From Bacteroidales bacterium (lineage in GTDB: Bacteria; Bacteroidota; Bacteroidia; Bacteroidales; UBA932), in assembly GCA_017443025.1 (NCBI GenBank), contig JAFSPG010000018.1, positions 310,001 through 374,000 on the forward strand: a stretch of DNA of 64,000 nt. Reading direction: 5' to 3'. The translations under genes were made by a program, and so were the position numbers. This document shows positions 1 to 8,173 of the stretch, piece by piece. Below the pieces are notes generated by a model that was not told the DNA's origin, did not search any database, and was given only the letters and a program-made list of their open reading frames with translations. Each line of letters opens with the position of its first letter. The stretch's first letter is position 1.

Positions 1-1782
1 ATCATCACCGATTACTCCACACTTCAATTTCGCATGCTCAACCGGTCAAAAGGTCCGGCAATGTGGAGTCCTCGCGCCCAATGCGACAAAAAGGCTTTTT
101 CCGCCAACTGGAGGAAAATCCTTGAAAGTAATTGTAAATTAAGCATTTATGCGGATTTAGCGACTGAATTCCTCTTTGAGAATCAAAAAATTGCGGGCGT
201 TCGTACGTTAACCGGTGCAATTTTTAAGTCTCAGGCAGTAATTTTAACCGCCGGAACCTTCCTTTCCGGAAAACTTTTCATAGGTCGGACTCAGTTCGAA
301 GGTGGACGCATCGGAGAAAAATCTTCTTATGGTCTGACCGAACAACTTGTCGCTGCCGGCATTCCGTCTTACAGGATGAAGACCGGAACACCCCCGAGGA
401 TAGATATACGTTCGGTTGATCTTTCCAAGTCCATTATTCAGAAGGGAGACGAGAATCCTTCCAAATTTTCATATCTGCCCTTCCTGTCGCATATCCAGAG
501 GGACAAGAATCAGATGGACTGCTATATCTTTCATACAAACGAGCAGGTGCATGATGCTCTGAGAGAGGGATTTAAGGATTCACCCCTCTTTACCGGGCTT
601 ATTCACGGCCGCGGCCCGAGATATTGCCCGAGCATTGAGGATAAACTTCATACTTTTGCCGACAAGGATTCTCACCAGCTTTTCCTTGAGCCGGAAGGCA
701 GAAATACGCACGAATATTATCTGCAGGGCTTTTCTTCCTCTCTTCCGCTTGATATTCAGGTCAATGCACTCCGTCAGATTCCGGGATTCTCCAACGTATC
801 AATACTCAAGCCTGCCTATGCTGTTGAGTATGATTATTTTGACCCGGTGTATCTGAAGGCTTCCCTCGAATCGAAAGTGGTCGAAAATCTCTTCCTTGCC
901 GGCCAGGTCAACGGAACAACAGGCTATGAAGAAGCTGCTGCGCAGGGTCTTATAGCCGGGATTAACGCTCATCTCAAGATTTCCGGCAGGGAGCCTTTTG
1001 TTCTTTCCCGCGACCAGGCTTACATAGGCGTGCTCATAGACGATCTTATAACTAAGGGTGTCGATGAGCCATATCGAATGTTTACTTCCAGGGCAGAGTA
1101 CAGAATACTCTTGCGGCAGGATAACGCGGACCTTCGCCTTACCGAACTTTCTTATAAAATCGGCCTTGCATCAGCCTTTAGGCGTGATTACACTCTTAAG
1201 AAGTATGAGCAGGCCGCCCAGCTTTCGGATGCTGTCTCCCAGACGAAAGTTAAGCCAGCCGAGGCAAACGACTACCTTTCTTCAATATCAAGTGCTGAAA
1301 TTGAAGACGGCAAACGTCTCGCTGAACTTATTGCTCGTCCCGACGTAAAATTGGCGGATTTTTTAAATTCTGTTCCACGTGGAACAAAATTCGACAAACT
1401 CAGAGAGATTCCCAAAATCGAAACGACTATCGACCTCGGCGTGGATTATTTCCCCTGTGAGGTGAAGTTTATTGCAATAGATGAAAGTCCCGACTCATCC
1501 TTGCTTGAAAGATTCCACGTGGAACAAGTTCAGGATAATGTTGAGATCAACCTCAAATATTCCGGATATATAGAACGCGAGAAAATCCTGGCGGCAAAGA
1601 TGCACAGGCTGGAGCATATAGCTATCCCCGAGGATTATGACTTTGACAGAATAAGCGGACTCTCGATAGAGTGCCGTCAGAAATTAAAAAGATACCGCCC
1701 GGCCACAATCGGTCAGGCGTCACGTATCTCGGGCGTATCTCCCTCGGATATTTCTGTTCTGCTGATTTTCTTCAACAGATAG
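1..1782 (+). CDS. mnmG: tRNA uridine 5-carboxymethylaminomethyl modification enzyme MnmG (5' end outside window)
   Basis: FAD-dependent enzyme that, with MnmE, modifies U34 of certain tRNAs. The frame is open from base 1, so the gene starts upstream; by comparison with E. coli MnmG recalled from memory about 70 N-terminal residues with the FAD GxGxxG are missing. Visible family motifs are [43 protein letters not shown] and [18 protein letters not shown], followed by the C-terminal domain ending [15 protein letters not shown]. Between RPDVKLADF and [14 protein letters not shown] there are about 40 more residues than in E. coli MnmG, and this stretch holds two parS-like palindromes. It converges on ruvA with a 3-base gap. 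Confidence 0.97.
   Translation: MITDYSTLQFRMLNRSKGPAMWSPRAQCDKKAFSANWRKILESNCKLSIYADLATEFLFENQKIAGVRTLTGAIFKSQAVILTAGTFLSGKLFIGRTQFEGGRIGEKSSYGLTEQLVAAGIPSYRMKTGTPPRIDIRSVDLSKSIIQKGDENPSKFSYLPFLSHIQRDKNQMDCYIFHTNEQVHDALREGFKDSPLFTGLIHGRGPRYCPSIEDKLHTFADKDSHQLFLEPEGRNTHEYYLQGFSSSLPLDIQVNALRQIPGFSNVSILKPAYAVEYDYFDPVYLKASLESKVVENLFLAGQVNGTTGYEEAAAQGLIAGINAHLKISGREPFVLSRDQAYIGVLIDDLITKGVDEPYRMFTSRAEYRILLRQDNADLRLTELSYKIGLASAFRRDYTLKKYEQAAQLSDAVSQTKVKPAEANDYLSSISSAEIEDGKRLAELIARPDVKLADFLNSVPRGTKFDKLREIPKIETTIDLGVDYFPCEVKFIAIDESPDSSLLERFHVEQVQDNVEINLKYSGYIEREKILAAKMHRLEHIAIPEDYDFDRISGLSIECRQKLKRYRPATIGQASRISGVSPSDISVLLIFFNR
1371..1386. promoter_or_regulatory. parS: parS-like palindrome, site 1 (inside mnmG)
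   Basis: TGTTCCACGTGGAACA is a perfect 16-bp palindrome that matches the known ParB/Spo0J binding site pattern TGTTnCACGTGnAACA. It lies in coding sequence and reads Val-Pro-Arg-Gly-Thr. Function as a centromere-like site is inferred from the match and from the usual origin-proximal position of mnmG. Confidence 0.72.
1511..1526. promoter_or_regulatory. parS: parS-like palindrome, site 2 (inside mnmG)
   Basis: GATTCCACGTGGAACA matches the first site in 14 of 16 positions and keeps the TTCCACGTGGAA core. Here the core reads Phe-His-Val-Glu, in a different codon phase from site 1, so the shared DNA is not explained by a shared peptide. It lies 140 bp from site 1. Confidence 0.62.
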
Positions 1783-1785
1783 TCT

Positions 1786-2376
1786 TTACAGTCGTTTAAG
1801 GGCTTCTTTTATCAGAATTTCAACCTTGGCGTCCGGAGTCTTTTTCAGAATCTCCGGCAGCACCTTATTGATATTGGCCTTGCTGAATCCAAGCATTACG
1901 AGTGCGGTAGAGGCTTCGTCTATGATGGAAGGGTCAGATACTCCATAACTTACGGGCGTTGAGTCCACTCCCCCGCCTTTGACAATCTTGTCTTTCAGTT
2001 CAAGAATCAGACGCTGCGCGCTCTTAAGGCCTATTCCCTTGACACTCTTTATTTTATGTATGTCCTCTGAAATAATTGCATTACGTATTTCTTCGTCAGA
2101 AAGCGACGAAAGCATCATCCTGGCCGAAGCTACACCGATTCCGGAAACACTGATAAGAAGCTTGAACAGCTCCCTTTCGTCTTTATCTGCAAAGCCATAG
2201 AATTGTTGCTCGTCTTCTCTAATGTAGTGATATACAAATATTTGAGCCTTATCCTTTCCTTGCAGGAAATCGAAAGTCTGGAGCGAAATTAGCAGTTCGT
2301 AGCCGATACCTCCGCATTCTATCACCGCTCTTGCCGGCGATAGTTCAACTATTTCTCCCTTGATGTAGTCGTACAT
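1786..2376 (-). CDS. ruvA: Holliday junction branch migration protein RuvA
   Basis: RuvA binds four-way DNA junctions and loads the RuvB helicase during recombination repair. The 196-residue product starts MYDYIKGEIVE, with an N-terminal OB fold, two helix-hairpin-helix motifs (VSGIGVASARM and VKGIGLKSAQRL) and a C-terminal RuvB-binding domain after a Ser/Gly-rich linker; this is the normal family length. An in-frame ATG five codons upstream (2391) is possible and would leave a leader of only a few bases after the -7 box at 2402-2409. I prefer 2376 because RuvA proteins normally begin at this point. Confidence 0.96.
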   Translation of the reverse strand: MYDYIKGEIVELSPARAVIECGGIGYELLISLQTFDFLQGKDKAQIFVYHYIREDEQQFYGFADKDERELFKLLISVSGIGVASARMMLSSLSDEEIRNAIISEDIHKIKSVKGIGLKSAQRLILELKDKIVKGGGVDSTPVSYGVSDPSIIDEASTALVMLGFSKANINKVLPEILKKTPDAKVEILIKEALKRL

Positions 2377-2401
2377 TTCAGTTAAATGCATTTGTTTACT
2401 G

Positions 2402-2409
2402 CAAAAATA
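2402..2409 (-). promoter_or_regulatory. Bacteroidota -7 box for ruvA
   Basis: Reads TATTTTTG on the minus strand, matching TAnnTTTG. Transcription would start near 2396. It faces away from the sufS -7 box with 13 bp between the two. Confidence 0.6.
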
Positions 2410-2422
2410 GCATTAATATTCT

Positions 2423-2430
2423 TATCTTTG
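2423..2430 (+). promoter_or_regulatory. Bacteroidota -7 box for sufS
   Basis: TATCTTTG, a full match to TAnnTTTG, 18 bases before the sufS ATG. No clear TTTG -33 element at the expected distance. Confidence 0.65.
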
Positions 2431-2448
2431 CGCTGTTATTGGAAAAAG

Positions 2449-3678
2449 ATGAAAGTCGCGCAGTTCAGAAAGTTATTTCCCATCCTCGGGGACTCTGTTC
2501 CCGGAGGGAAACTCGTATATCTTGACAATGCGGCTACTTCTCAGCGTCCGCAGGCCGTCGTTGATGCCTATTCTTCAAGCGCTTTACATAAAAACGCCAA
2601 TCTGCACAGGGCAGTCCATCATCTTTCCAATATTGCCACGAACAATTACGAGAGTGCCAGAGATTGCGTCAGGGAATATTTAAACGCGGCTTCAAGAGAA
2701 GAGATAATCTTCACCAGCGGGGCTACTGCTGCCATCAATACCGCAGCGTTCTCTTTTGGCGAGGCATACATTAAACCCGGAGATGAAATAATCGTCACCG
2801 AAGCGGAGCATCACTCGAACATCGTCCCCTGGCAAATGATGGCTTCCCGTAAAGGTGCCACAATCAAAGTGTTGCCCGTCGATGACAACGGCCATCTGCG
2901 CCTGGATCTTCTTCCCAGGCTTCTCGGTCCGAATACGAAAATTCTCGCCGTCTCACATATTTCCAACGTTCTTGGCCTGGTGAATCCCTTGCCGGAAATC
3001 ATCCGCATCGCTCACGCTAACGGGATAAAAGTTCTGGTCGACGGCGCACAGGGGATAGTTCACAAGATGGTGGATGTTCAGGCGCTGGACTGTGATTTTT
3101 ACGTATTCTCCGGCCACAAGATGTTCGCGGCTCCATTTACCGGAGTCCTCTATGGAAAGAAAGAGCTCCTGGATGCCATGCCGCCAATGATGGGTGGAGG
3201 AGAGATGATAGATACCGTTAGCTTGTACAAAGGTACAACCTATGCTCCCCTGCCTGCTAAATTCGAGGCCGGAACACAGAATATTTCTGGCGTTCCTACC
3301 TTTATTCCGGCTATTGAAACCCTCCGTCTGGCGCTTGATGACGAGGAGTTGCGCGACAACTCCAAGGCCGTCGCAGAATATGTTGCAAGTGAGATTGCAA
3401 AGGATTCGCGCATTCGCGTTTATGGCTCTAAGGGCGCCGGAGAAGAGAAAATTCCTCTCTTTTCCTTCACCGTTCATGGCGCCCACCACGAAGATCTGGC
3501 GCTGATTCTGGATAAAATGGGCATAGCCGTCCGCTCCGGTCAGATGTGCGCCGAGCCGCTGATGGACAGGTTTGGCGTAACAGGCATGCTCCGCGCCTCT
3601 TTTGCCCCCTATAACACCATGGAGGAGGCCGAAATGTTTATAAAATCTCTGTCCCGCGCAATAGGGATGTTAGTATAG
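2449..3678 (+). CDS. sufS: cysteine desulfurase SufS
   Basis: PLP enzyme that removes sulfur from cysteine for iron-sulfur cluster assembly. The 409-residue protein starts MKVAQFRKLFPIL; the longer frame back to 2386 would begin upstream of the promoter, so it is rejected. Motifs include LDNAATSQRP, the His-rich TEAEHHSNIVPWQ, the PLP-lysine segment FSGHKMFAAPFTG and the catalytic cysteine loop VRSGQMCAEPLMDRFG typical of the SufS (group II) type that needs SufE. It heads a short operon sufS-sufE-sufT-folK. The sufBCD genes are not in the window. Confidence 0.96.
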   Translation: MKVAQFRKLFPILGDSVPGGKLVYLDNAATSQRPQAVVDAYSSSALHKNANLHRAVHHLSNIATNNYESARDCVREYLNAASREEIIFTSGATAAINTAAFSFGEAYIKPGDEIIVTEAEHHSNIVPWQMMASRKGATIKVLPVDDNGHLRLDLLPRLLGPNTKILAVSHISNVLGLVNPLPEIIRIAHANGIKVLVDGAQGIVHKMVDVQALDCDFYVFSGHKMFAAPFTGVLYGKKELLDAMPPMMGGGEMIDTVSLYKGTTYAPLPAKFEAGTQNISGVPTFIPAIETLRLALDDEELRDNSKAVAEYVASEIAKDSRIRVYGSKGAGEEKIPLFSFTVHGAHHEDLALILDKMGIAVRSGQMCAEPLMDRFGVTGMLRASFAPYNTMEEAEMFIKSLSRAIGMLV

Positions 3679-3683
3679 AAAGT

Positions 3684-4094
3684 ATGACTTTAGAGGAGAA
3701 ACAAGCAGCAGTCATCGAAGATTTTTCGCTTTACGACCAGTGGCTTGATAAATATGAATATCTCATAGAGCTCGGAAAGAACCTTGAGCCCTATCCGGAA
3801 GATAAAAAGACGGAAGATAAGCTTATAAAAGGGTGTCAGTCAAGAGTTTGGCTTGACGCTAAGATGGAAGGCGAGCGACTCGTATTTTCCGCCGACAGCG
3901 ATGCTATCATAACAAAAGGCATAATCGCTCTTCTGATTGACGTATTTTCCGGCCGGACGCCGTCAGAAATCCTTTCTTCGGATTTTTCCTTCATTGATGC
4001 AATCGGCCTCAGGGAAAATCTCTCCCCAACGCGTGCCGGCGGACTTGCGTCCATGATTGAGAGGATTCGTGAGGTTGCAGCACAAAACAGCTAA
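3684..4094 (+). CDS. sufE: SufE sulfur acceptor protein
   Basis: Takes persulfide sulfur from SufS and passes it to the SufBCD scaffold. The 136-residue protein has the family start (DFSLYDQWLDKYEYLIELGK), and the sulfur-accepting cysteine sits in KGCQSRVW. It begins 5 bases after sufS and is followed one base later by the SufT-like gene, so the three are almost certainly cotranscribed. Confidence 0.96.
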   Translation: MTLEEKQAAVIEDFSLYDQWLDKYEYLIELGKNLEPYPEDKKTEDKLIKGCQSRVWLDAKMEGERLVFSADSDAIITKGIIALLIDVFSGRTPSEILSSDFSFIDAIGLRENLSPTRAGGLASMIERIREVAAQNS

Positions 4095-4095
4095 A

Positions 4096-4452
4096 ATGAT
4101 GGTTCAGCAAGATAAAGAAGTTCTTTCGGCAGAAGACTTGAAGGAGCTGTCGCCCCTTTATTCCAACGTCGTACTTGCCCTAAAACAGGTTTACGACCCC
4201 GAGATTCCCGTAAACATATATGATCTGGGTCTTATTTATGAGATTCAGATAAACAAGAAGCGTGAAGTCTATATCGAAATGACCTTTACCGCCCCCAACT
4301 GCCCCATGGCGGATGAGGTTCTTGCAGAAGTGCAGAAGAGCGTCGAAGACGTTCCGGGAGTTACCTCCTGTCACATTGAACTGGTTTTTGAGCCAGCCTG
4401 GGACCAGAGCATGCTTTCAGACGAAGCCCGCGTGGATTTAGGCCTGGATTAA
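4096..4452 (+). CDS. SufT-like Fe-S assembly factor (MIP18 family, DUF59)
   Basis: Small protein of the MIP18/PaaD-like family, 118 residues, involved in iron-sulfur cluster maturation. Seen: QVYDPEIPVNIYDLGLIYE, the hallmark DPE-x(4)-DLGL segment, and TFTAPNCPMADEV with the conserved cysteine. The start at 4096 is one base after the sufE stop; an earlier in-frame codon at 4057 would overlap sufE by 38 bases and lacks homology-like sequence. A second ATG at 4099 cannot be excluded. The context with sufS and sufE supports a role in Fe-S biogenesis. Confidence 0.9.
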   Translation: MMVQQDKEVLSAEDLKELSPLYSNVVLALKQVYDPEIPVNIYDLGLIYEIQINKKREVYIEMTFTAPNCPMADEVLAEVQKSVEDVPGVTSCHIELVFEPAWDQSMLSDEARVDLGLD

Positions 4453-4465
4453 TCCCCGTCCAACA

Positions 4466-4936
4466 GTGGAAATCTACCTCTCTTTAGGTTCTAATCTCGG
4501 AGATCGCCGCAAAAATATTATTGCGGCGATTTCAGGGCTGGAATCATTTTTCTCAAGTCGGCCGGCAGCGGTGTCTGAGATACTTGAATTCCCATCCTGG
4601 GGCTTTGACGCCCCGGATTTTCTCAACTGCGTAGTTAGGTTTGACATCCCGGACTGCGGAGTTTCAGCCTGGCTCTATGCACACGCCCTGCTTCACGCGG
4701 CAAAGCGCCTGGAAGCTGCAGCCGGACGTCAGGCACACGAACTTTATTCTCCTGAGGGCGAAAGGATATATCACTCCAGAACAATAGACATAGATATCCT
4801 CTATGTGGGCAACGAAACAATTAAAAGCCAGGAGATTACCATTCCCCATCCTCTCATCGGCCAAAGGGATTTCGTCCTGGTCCCCCTAAGGGCGGTAATT
4901 ACGGAAAACCTTCTTATCGCACGCGAGAATCGCTAA
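4466..4936 (+). CDS. folK: 2-amino-4-hydroxy-6-hydroxymethyldihydropteridine pyrophosphokinase FolK
   Basis: Transfers pyrophosphate from ATP to hydroxymethyldihydropterin in folate synthesis. The 156-residue product begins at a GTG codon, giving the exact family N-terminus (M)EIYLSLGSNLGDRRKNI. The signature SRTIDIDILYVG with its metal-binding DxD, and IPHPLIGQRDFVLVPL, are intact. It starts 13 bases after the SufT-like gene and probably ends that operon, since glyS has its own -7 box. Confidence 0.94.
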   Translation: MEIYLSLGSNLGDRRKNIIAAISGLESFFSSRPAAVSEILEFPSWGFDAPDFLNCVVRFDIPDCGVSAWLYAHALLHAAKRLEAAAGRQAHELYSPEGERIYHSRTIDIDILYVGNETIKSQEITIPHPLIGQRDFVLVPLRAVITENLLIARENR

Positions 4937-4943
4937 AAATTAT

Positions 4944-4951
4944 TACTTTTG
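4944..4951 (+). promoter_or_regulatory. -7 box for glyS
   Basis: TACTTTTG matches TAnnTTTG. It covers the TTG at 4949 that opens the longer reading frame, which shows that the true glyS start is the ATG at 4985. Confidence 0.6.
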
Positions 4952-4984
4952 TACGATATAATCGAAAGAAACATTCAAACAGAT

Positions 4985-6523
4985 ATGACACAAGACGAAC
5001 TTTTCAAGATTCTGGTCGCTCACTGCAAAGAGTACGGATTCATTTTCCCTTCCAGCGAGATTTATGACGGCCTTGCCGCCGTTTATGATTACGGCCAGAT
5101 GGGCGTAGAGCTGAAAAACAACATCAAGCGCTATTGGTGGGAGGCCATGACCCGCCTGAACGAGAACGTAGTGGGTATTGATTCCTGCGTGTTCATGCAC
5201 CCCAAGACCTGGGTAGCTTCCGGGCACGTATCCGCCTTCAATGATCCCCTCATTGACAACAAGGATTCCAAGAAACGCTATCGCGCCGATAACCTTATCG
5301 AGGATTTCCTCGGTAAGATCGAGGAGAAGATAGCAAAGGAAGTTGCCAAGGGCCGCAAGAAATTCGGCGACGCCTTCGACGAAGCCCAGTTCCTCGCCAC
5401 CAACCCCAACGTTCTGCGTGAAAAGGCCAAATACGACGAAGTACACAGCCGTTATCTTGCCGCCGAGAACGCCAACGACCTTAAGGCCTACCGCGACATC
5501 ATCATCGACTGCGGCATCGTATGTCCTATTTCCGGCACCGCCAACTGGACGGAAGTCCGTCAGTTCAACCTGATGTTCAGCACCCAGGGTTCCACCACCG
5601 GCAATGCGGATGATGTTCTCTACCTCAGGCCTGAGACCGCCCAGGGTATCTTCGTAGAATACCTCAACGTCCAGAAGACCGGACGCATGAAAATACCTTT
5701 CGGAATAGCTCAGATCGGCAAAGCCTTCCGTAATGAAATCGTCGCCCGTCAGTTCATCTTCAGGATGAAGGAATTCGAGCAGATGGAAATGGAATTCTTC
5801 TGCCGTCCCGGCACTGAAATGGAATGGTTTGCCTCCTGGAAGGAAAACCGCATGAAGTGGCACGTAAATCTTGGAATGGGAGCCGAGAATTATCGCTTCC
5901 ACGACCACGAGAAGCTGGCCCATTACGCCAACGCCGCAACCGATATCGAATTCAATTTCCCCTTCGGTTTCAAGGAACTCGAAGGAATCCATTCCAGGAC
6001 TGATTTCGACCTGGGTAACCACCAGAAGCTCTCCGGAAAGAAGATTCAGTACTTCGACCCGGAGACCGGCGAAAGCTATGTTCCTTACTGCGTTGAGACC
6101 TCTATCGGCGTCGACCGTATGTTCCTCGCCGTCCTGAGCCACTCGTACAAGGTAGAGGAACTCCCGGGAGGGGACAGCCGCGTAGTCCTCGGCATTCCCG
6201 CCCCGCTCGCTCCTGTCAAGGTGGCCATTCTTCCCCTCGTCAAGAAAGACGGTCTGCCCGAGAAGGCACGCGAGGTTCTCGACGTGCTGAAGTACGACTT
6301 CAAGTGCCAGTACGACGAGAAAGACTCCATCGGCAAACGTTATCGCCGCCAGGACGCCATCGGCACTCCGTTCTGCGTCACCATCGACAATGACACCATG
6401 ACCGACGGCTGCGTCACCGTCCGTGACCGCGACACCATGGAGCAGACACGCGTAGCCATTTCCGAGCTCCGTGCCATTATCGACAGCAAGGTCAATATGA
6501 GCAACCTGCTCAGAAATCTGTAA
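4985..6523 (+). CDS. glyS: glycine--tRNA ligase (dimeric GlyQS type)
   Basis: Class II synthetase that charges tRNA-Gly, single-chain type of 512 residues rather than the split alpha/beta form. Seen: the N-terminal SSEIYDGLAAVYDYGQMG, ELKNNIKRYWWEAM, LRPETAQGIFVEY, the motif 2 region QIGKAFRNEI, the motif 3 region ETSIGVDRMFLAVL, and a C-terminal anticodon-binding domain (PVKVAILPLVKKDGLPEKA). The gene for the membrane-tethered regulator follows after 4 bases and is probably cotranscribed. Confidence 0.97.
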   Translation: MTQDELFKILVAHCKEYGFIFPSSEIYDGLAAVYDYGQMGVELKNNIKRYWWEAMTRLNENVVGIDSCVFMHPKTWVASGHVSAFNDPLIDNKDSKKRYRADNLIEDFLGKIEEKIAKEVAKGRKKFGDAFDEAQFLATNPNVLREKAKYDEVHSRYLAAENANDLKAYRDIIIDCGIVCPISGTANWTEVRQFNLMFSTQGSTTGNADDVLYLRPETAQGIFVEYLNVQKTGRMKIPFGIAQIGKAFRNEIVARQFIFRMKEFEQMEMEFFCRPGTEMEWFASWKENRMKWHVNLGMGAENYRFHDHEKLAHYANAATDIEFNFPFGFKELEGIHSRTDFDLGNHQKLSGKKIQYFDPETGESYVPYCVETSIGVDRMFLAVLSHSYKVEELPGGDSRVVLGIPAPLAPVKVAILPLVKKDGLPEKAREVLDVLKYDFKCQYDEKDSIGKRYRRQDAIGTPFCVTIDNDTMTDGCVTVRDRDTMEQTRVAISELRAIIDSKVNMSNLLRNL

Positions 6524-6527
6524 AAAG

Positions 6528-7289
6528 TTGCGCCGCAGCTTACTGATATGTCTTATTGTTCTGGCTTCTCTGCCGCTGCTTTTTTCCTGCAGCATGGAGA
6601 AGCCGGAAACTAAAGACAACTGGTATATTGTTGCGGATACCAGCGAGGAGCTGGTCCATCTTCGCGAAGAGAATCTTCAACTTCGTGCCCGTCTCCAGGC
6701 CGCCGACAATCACATCGTCATCGTCCGCATCATAATCGGGGCGGCACTGATAATCGTGCTCATTACCTTCCGCTATCTTCGCCTCCGCGACCGCAGGCGC
6801 AGGGAGGAGCAGATTCACGAGAACGAAAGGATCCTTTCCATAGCCGAGGATCTTCAGAAGCGCCTTTCCGAGGCCGAGAATAATGCGACTGAATCGTCAA
6901 TGCTCGAAAAAATGGGCCTGGGCGTACTCGAGCGCCTTTGCGAACAGTATTACATTTACGAAGGAACGGAGAATCTACAGCCTAAGCTGCTCAAGGAAGC
7001 AAAGGCAGTCATAGACGATTTGCGCCAGAAGCCCCAGCAGCTGGAGGCCGCCCTCGACGCCCAGAAAAATTCCCTGATTACGAATTTCAAGACTCAGTTC
7101 CCTCGCTGTAAGGAAGACGACATAAGGCTCTTCTGCCTGTTGTCGGCAGGCTTCAATTCCACCACCATATCTACGCTGATGGGGCGGGACAAACAATATA
7201 TCTATAACAGAATCTGGCGTCTCAAGACCAGAATAACGGAATCTTCCGCTCCCGACAAGGAGATATTCCTCAGGCAGTTTTCAAAGTAA
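6528..7289 (+). CDS. membrane-tethered putative regulator with C-terminal helix-turn-helix-like region
   Basis: Unknown protein, 253 residues. It starts at TTG (no in-frame ATG before residue 23). Seen in order: signal peptide with lipobox-like LLFSC (Cys about 21), a short presumably periplasmic stretch with a heptad-like segment, one membrane segment (about residues 65-82, IIIGAALIIVLITF) followed by many Arg, a long charged coiled coil, and a C-terminal region (LFCLLSAGFNSTTISTLMGR and KQYIYNRIWRLKTRI) that looks like the LuxR-like helix-turn-helix found at the end of Bacteroidota membrane regulators. The predicted topology puts that end in the cytoplasm. It lies 4 bases after glyS and overlaps the 3' end of rsmA by 20 bases. 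Confidence 0.75.
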   Translation: MRRSLLICLIVLASLPLLFSCSMEKPETKDNWYIVADTSEELVHLREENLQLRARLQAADNHIVIVRIIIGAALIIVLITFRYLRLRDRRRREEQIHENERILSIAEDLQKRLSEAENNATESSMLEKMGLGVLERLCEQYYIYEGTENLQPKLLKEAKAVIDDLRQKPQQLEAALDAQKNSLITNFKTQFPRCKEDDIRLFCLLSAGFNSTTISTLMGRDKQYIYNRIWRLKTRITESSAPDKEIFLRQFSK

Positions 7290-8085
7290 GCAGATTCGTC
7301 AGGCCGACGAAATCATCCACGCTCAGCCTTTCGGGTCGCAGTTCGAGGACCGGCTGTCCGCAAAAATCGGCCAGTTCGGCTTCTCCCCATCCTTCGCTCT
7401 CGGCCTTTTGCCGAATAAGAGGCTTCAAGCTGTTGCGCATGGTCTTGCGGCGCTGTCCGAAGGCGGTTTTAACCACTATCTTGAACATTTTTTCATCGCA
7501 GCCAAGAGATGTGCGACCGCTGCGCCTGAGACGGATGACCGCCGACTGTACCTTCGGCGGGGGAGCGAAGCAGCCGGAGCCGACAGGAAAGAGGTATTCT
7601 ATGTCGTACCAGGCCTGAAGCAGGACGGACAGGATGCCGTAAGTCTTGCTTCCCGGCTTTTCGGCGATTCTTTCGGCCACTTCTTTCTGAATCATGCAGA
7701 CGACCTGCGGAATCCTCTCCCTGAAATCCAGAATTTTGAAGAATATCTGGGATGAGATATTGTAGGGGAAGTTGCCGATTACACAGAAATTCCCCTTGAA
7801 AAATACATCGGGTGATACTTTCAGAAAATCAGCCAGCAGGATTCTTCCCTGTATGCCGGGGTAGTGGCTAAGCAGGTAATCTACGGATTCGCTGTCAATC
7901 TCTACCGCCTTCAGGGAAATATCCTCCCGGCCGAGAAGGTATTGGGTAAGAACTCCCATACCGGGGCCTATCTCCAGTACATCGGCCGGCGTCTGCGCGG
8001 GCTGCAGGGCGTCCACTATTGCGCGGGCCACCGACTGGTCCGTCAAGAAATGCTGTCCGAGAGATTTTTTTGCCCTGACTTCCAT
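7270..8085 (-). CDS. rsmA: 16S rRNA adenine dimethyltransferase RsmA (KsgA)
   Basis: Dimethylates two adjacent adenines near the 3' end of 16S rRNA in late 30S maturation. The 271-residue protein starts MEVRAKKSLGQHFLTD. SAM-binding motif I is LEIGPGMGVLTQYLLGR, and the catalytic NxPY motif is NFPYNISSQI. The longer frame to 8103 is rejected because the -7 box at 8108-8115 places the transcript start near 8102. Its 3' end overlaps the convergent regulator gene by 20 bases. Confidence 0.96.
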   Translation of the reverse strand: MEVRAKKSLGQHFLTDQSVARAIVDALQPAQTPADVLEIGPGMGVLTQYLLGREDISLKAVEIDSESVDYLLSHYPGIQGRILLADFLKVSPDVFFKGNFCVIGNFPYNISSQIFFKILDFRERIPQVVCMIQKEVAERIAEKPGSKTYGILSVLLQAWYDIEYLFPVGSGCFAPPPKVQSAVIRLRRSGRTSLGCDEKMFKIVVKTAFGQRRKTMRNSLKPLIRQKAESEGWGEAELADFCGQPVLELRPERLSVDDFVGLTNLLTLKTA

Positions 8086-8107
8086 ATACCTTTGTTTAAT
8101 CAACAGG

Positions 8108-8115
8108 CAAAAATA
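8108..8115 (-). promoter_or_regulatory. -7 box for rsmA
   Basis: TATTTTTG on the minus strand. It decides the rsmA start at 8085, and is divergent from the aspS -7 box with 22 bp between them. Confidence 0.58.
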
Positions 8116-8137
8116 GCGTTTATATTTAAGAAAATGC

Positions 8138-8145
8138 TAAATTTG
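8138..8145 (+). promoter_or_regulatory. -7 box for aspS
   Basis: TAAATTTG, a full match to TAnnTTTG, 28 bases before the aspS ATG. Confidence 0.58.
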
Positions 8146-8173
8146 TGCTTCGGAAATAACGAAAAACAGATAT

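Noticed and set aside
4943..6619. 558-codon open frame on the minus strand opposite glyS
   Set aside because: It mirrors glyS exactly, shows no family motif, and glyS is a certain gene. High-GC third positions commonly leave such antisense frames.
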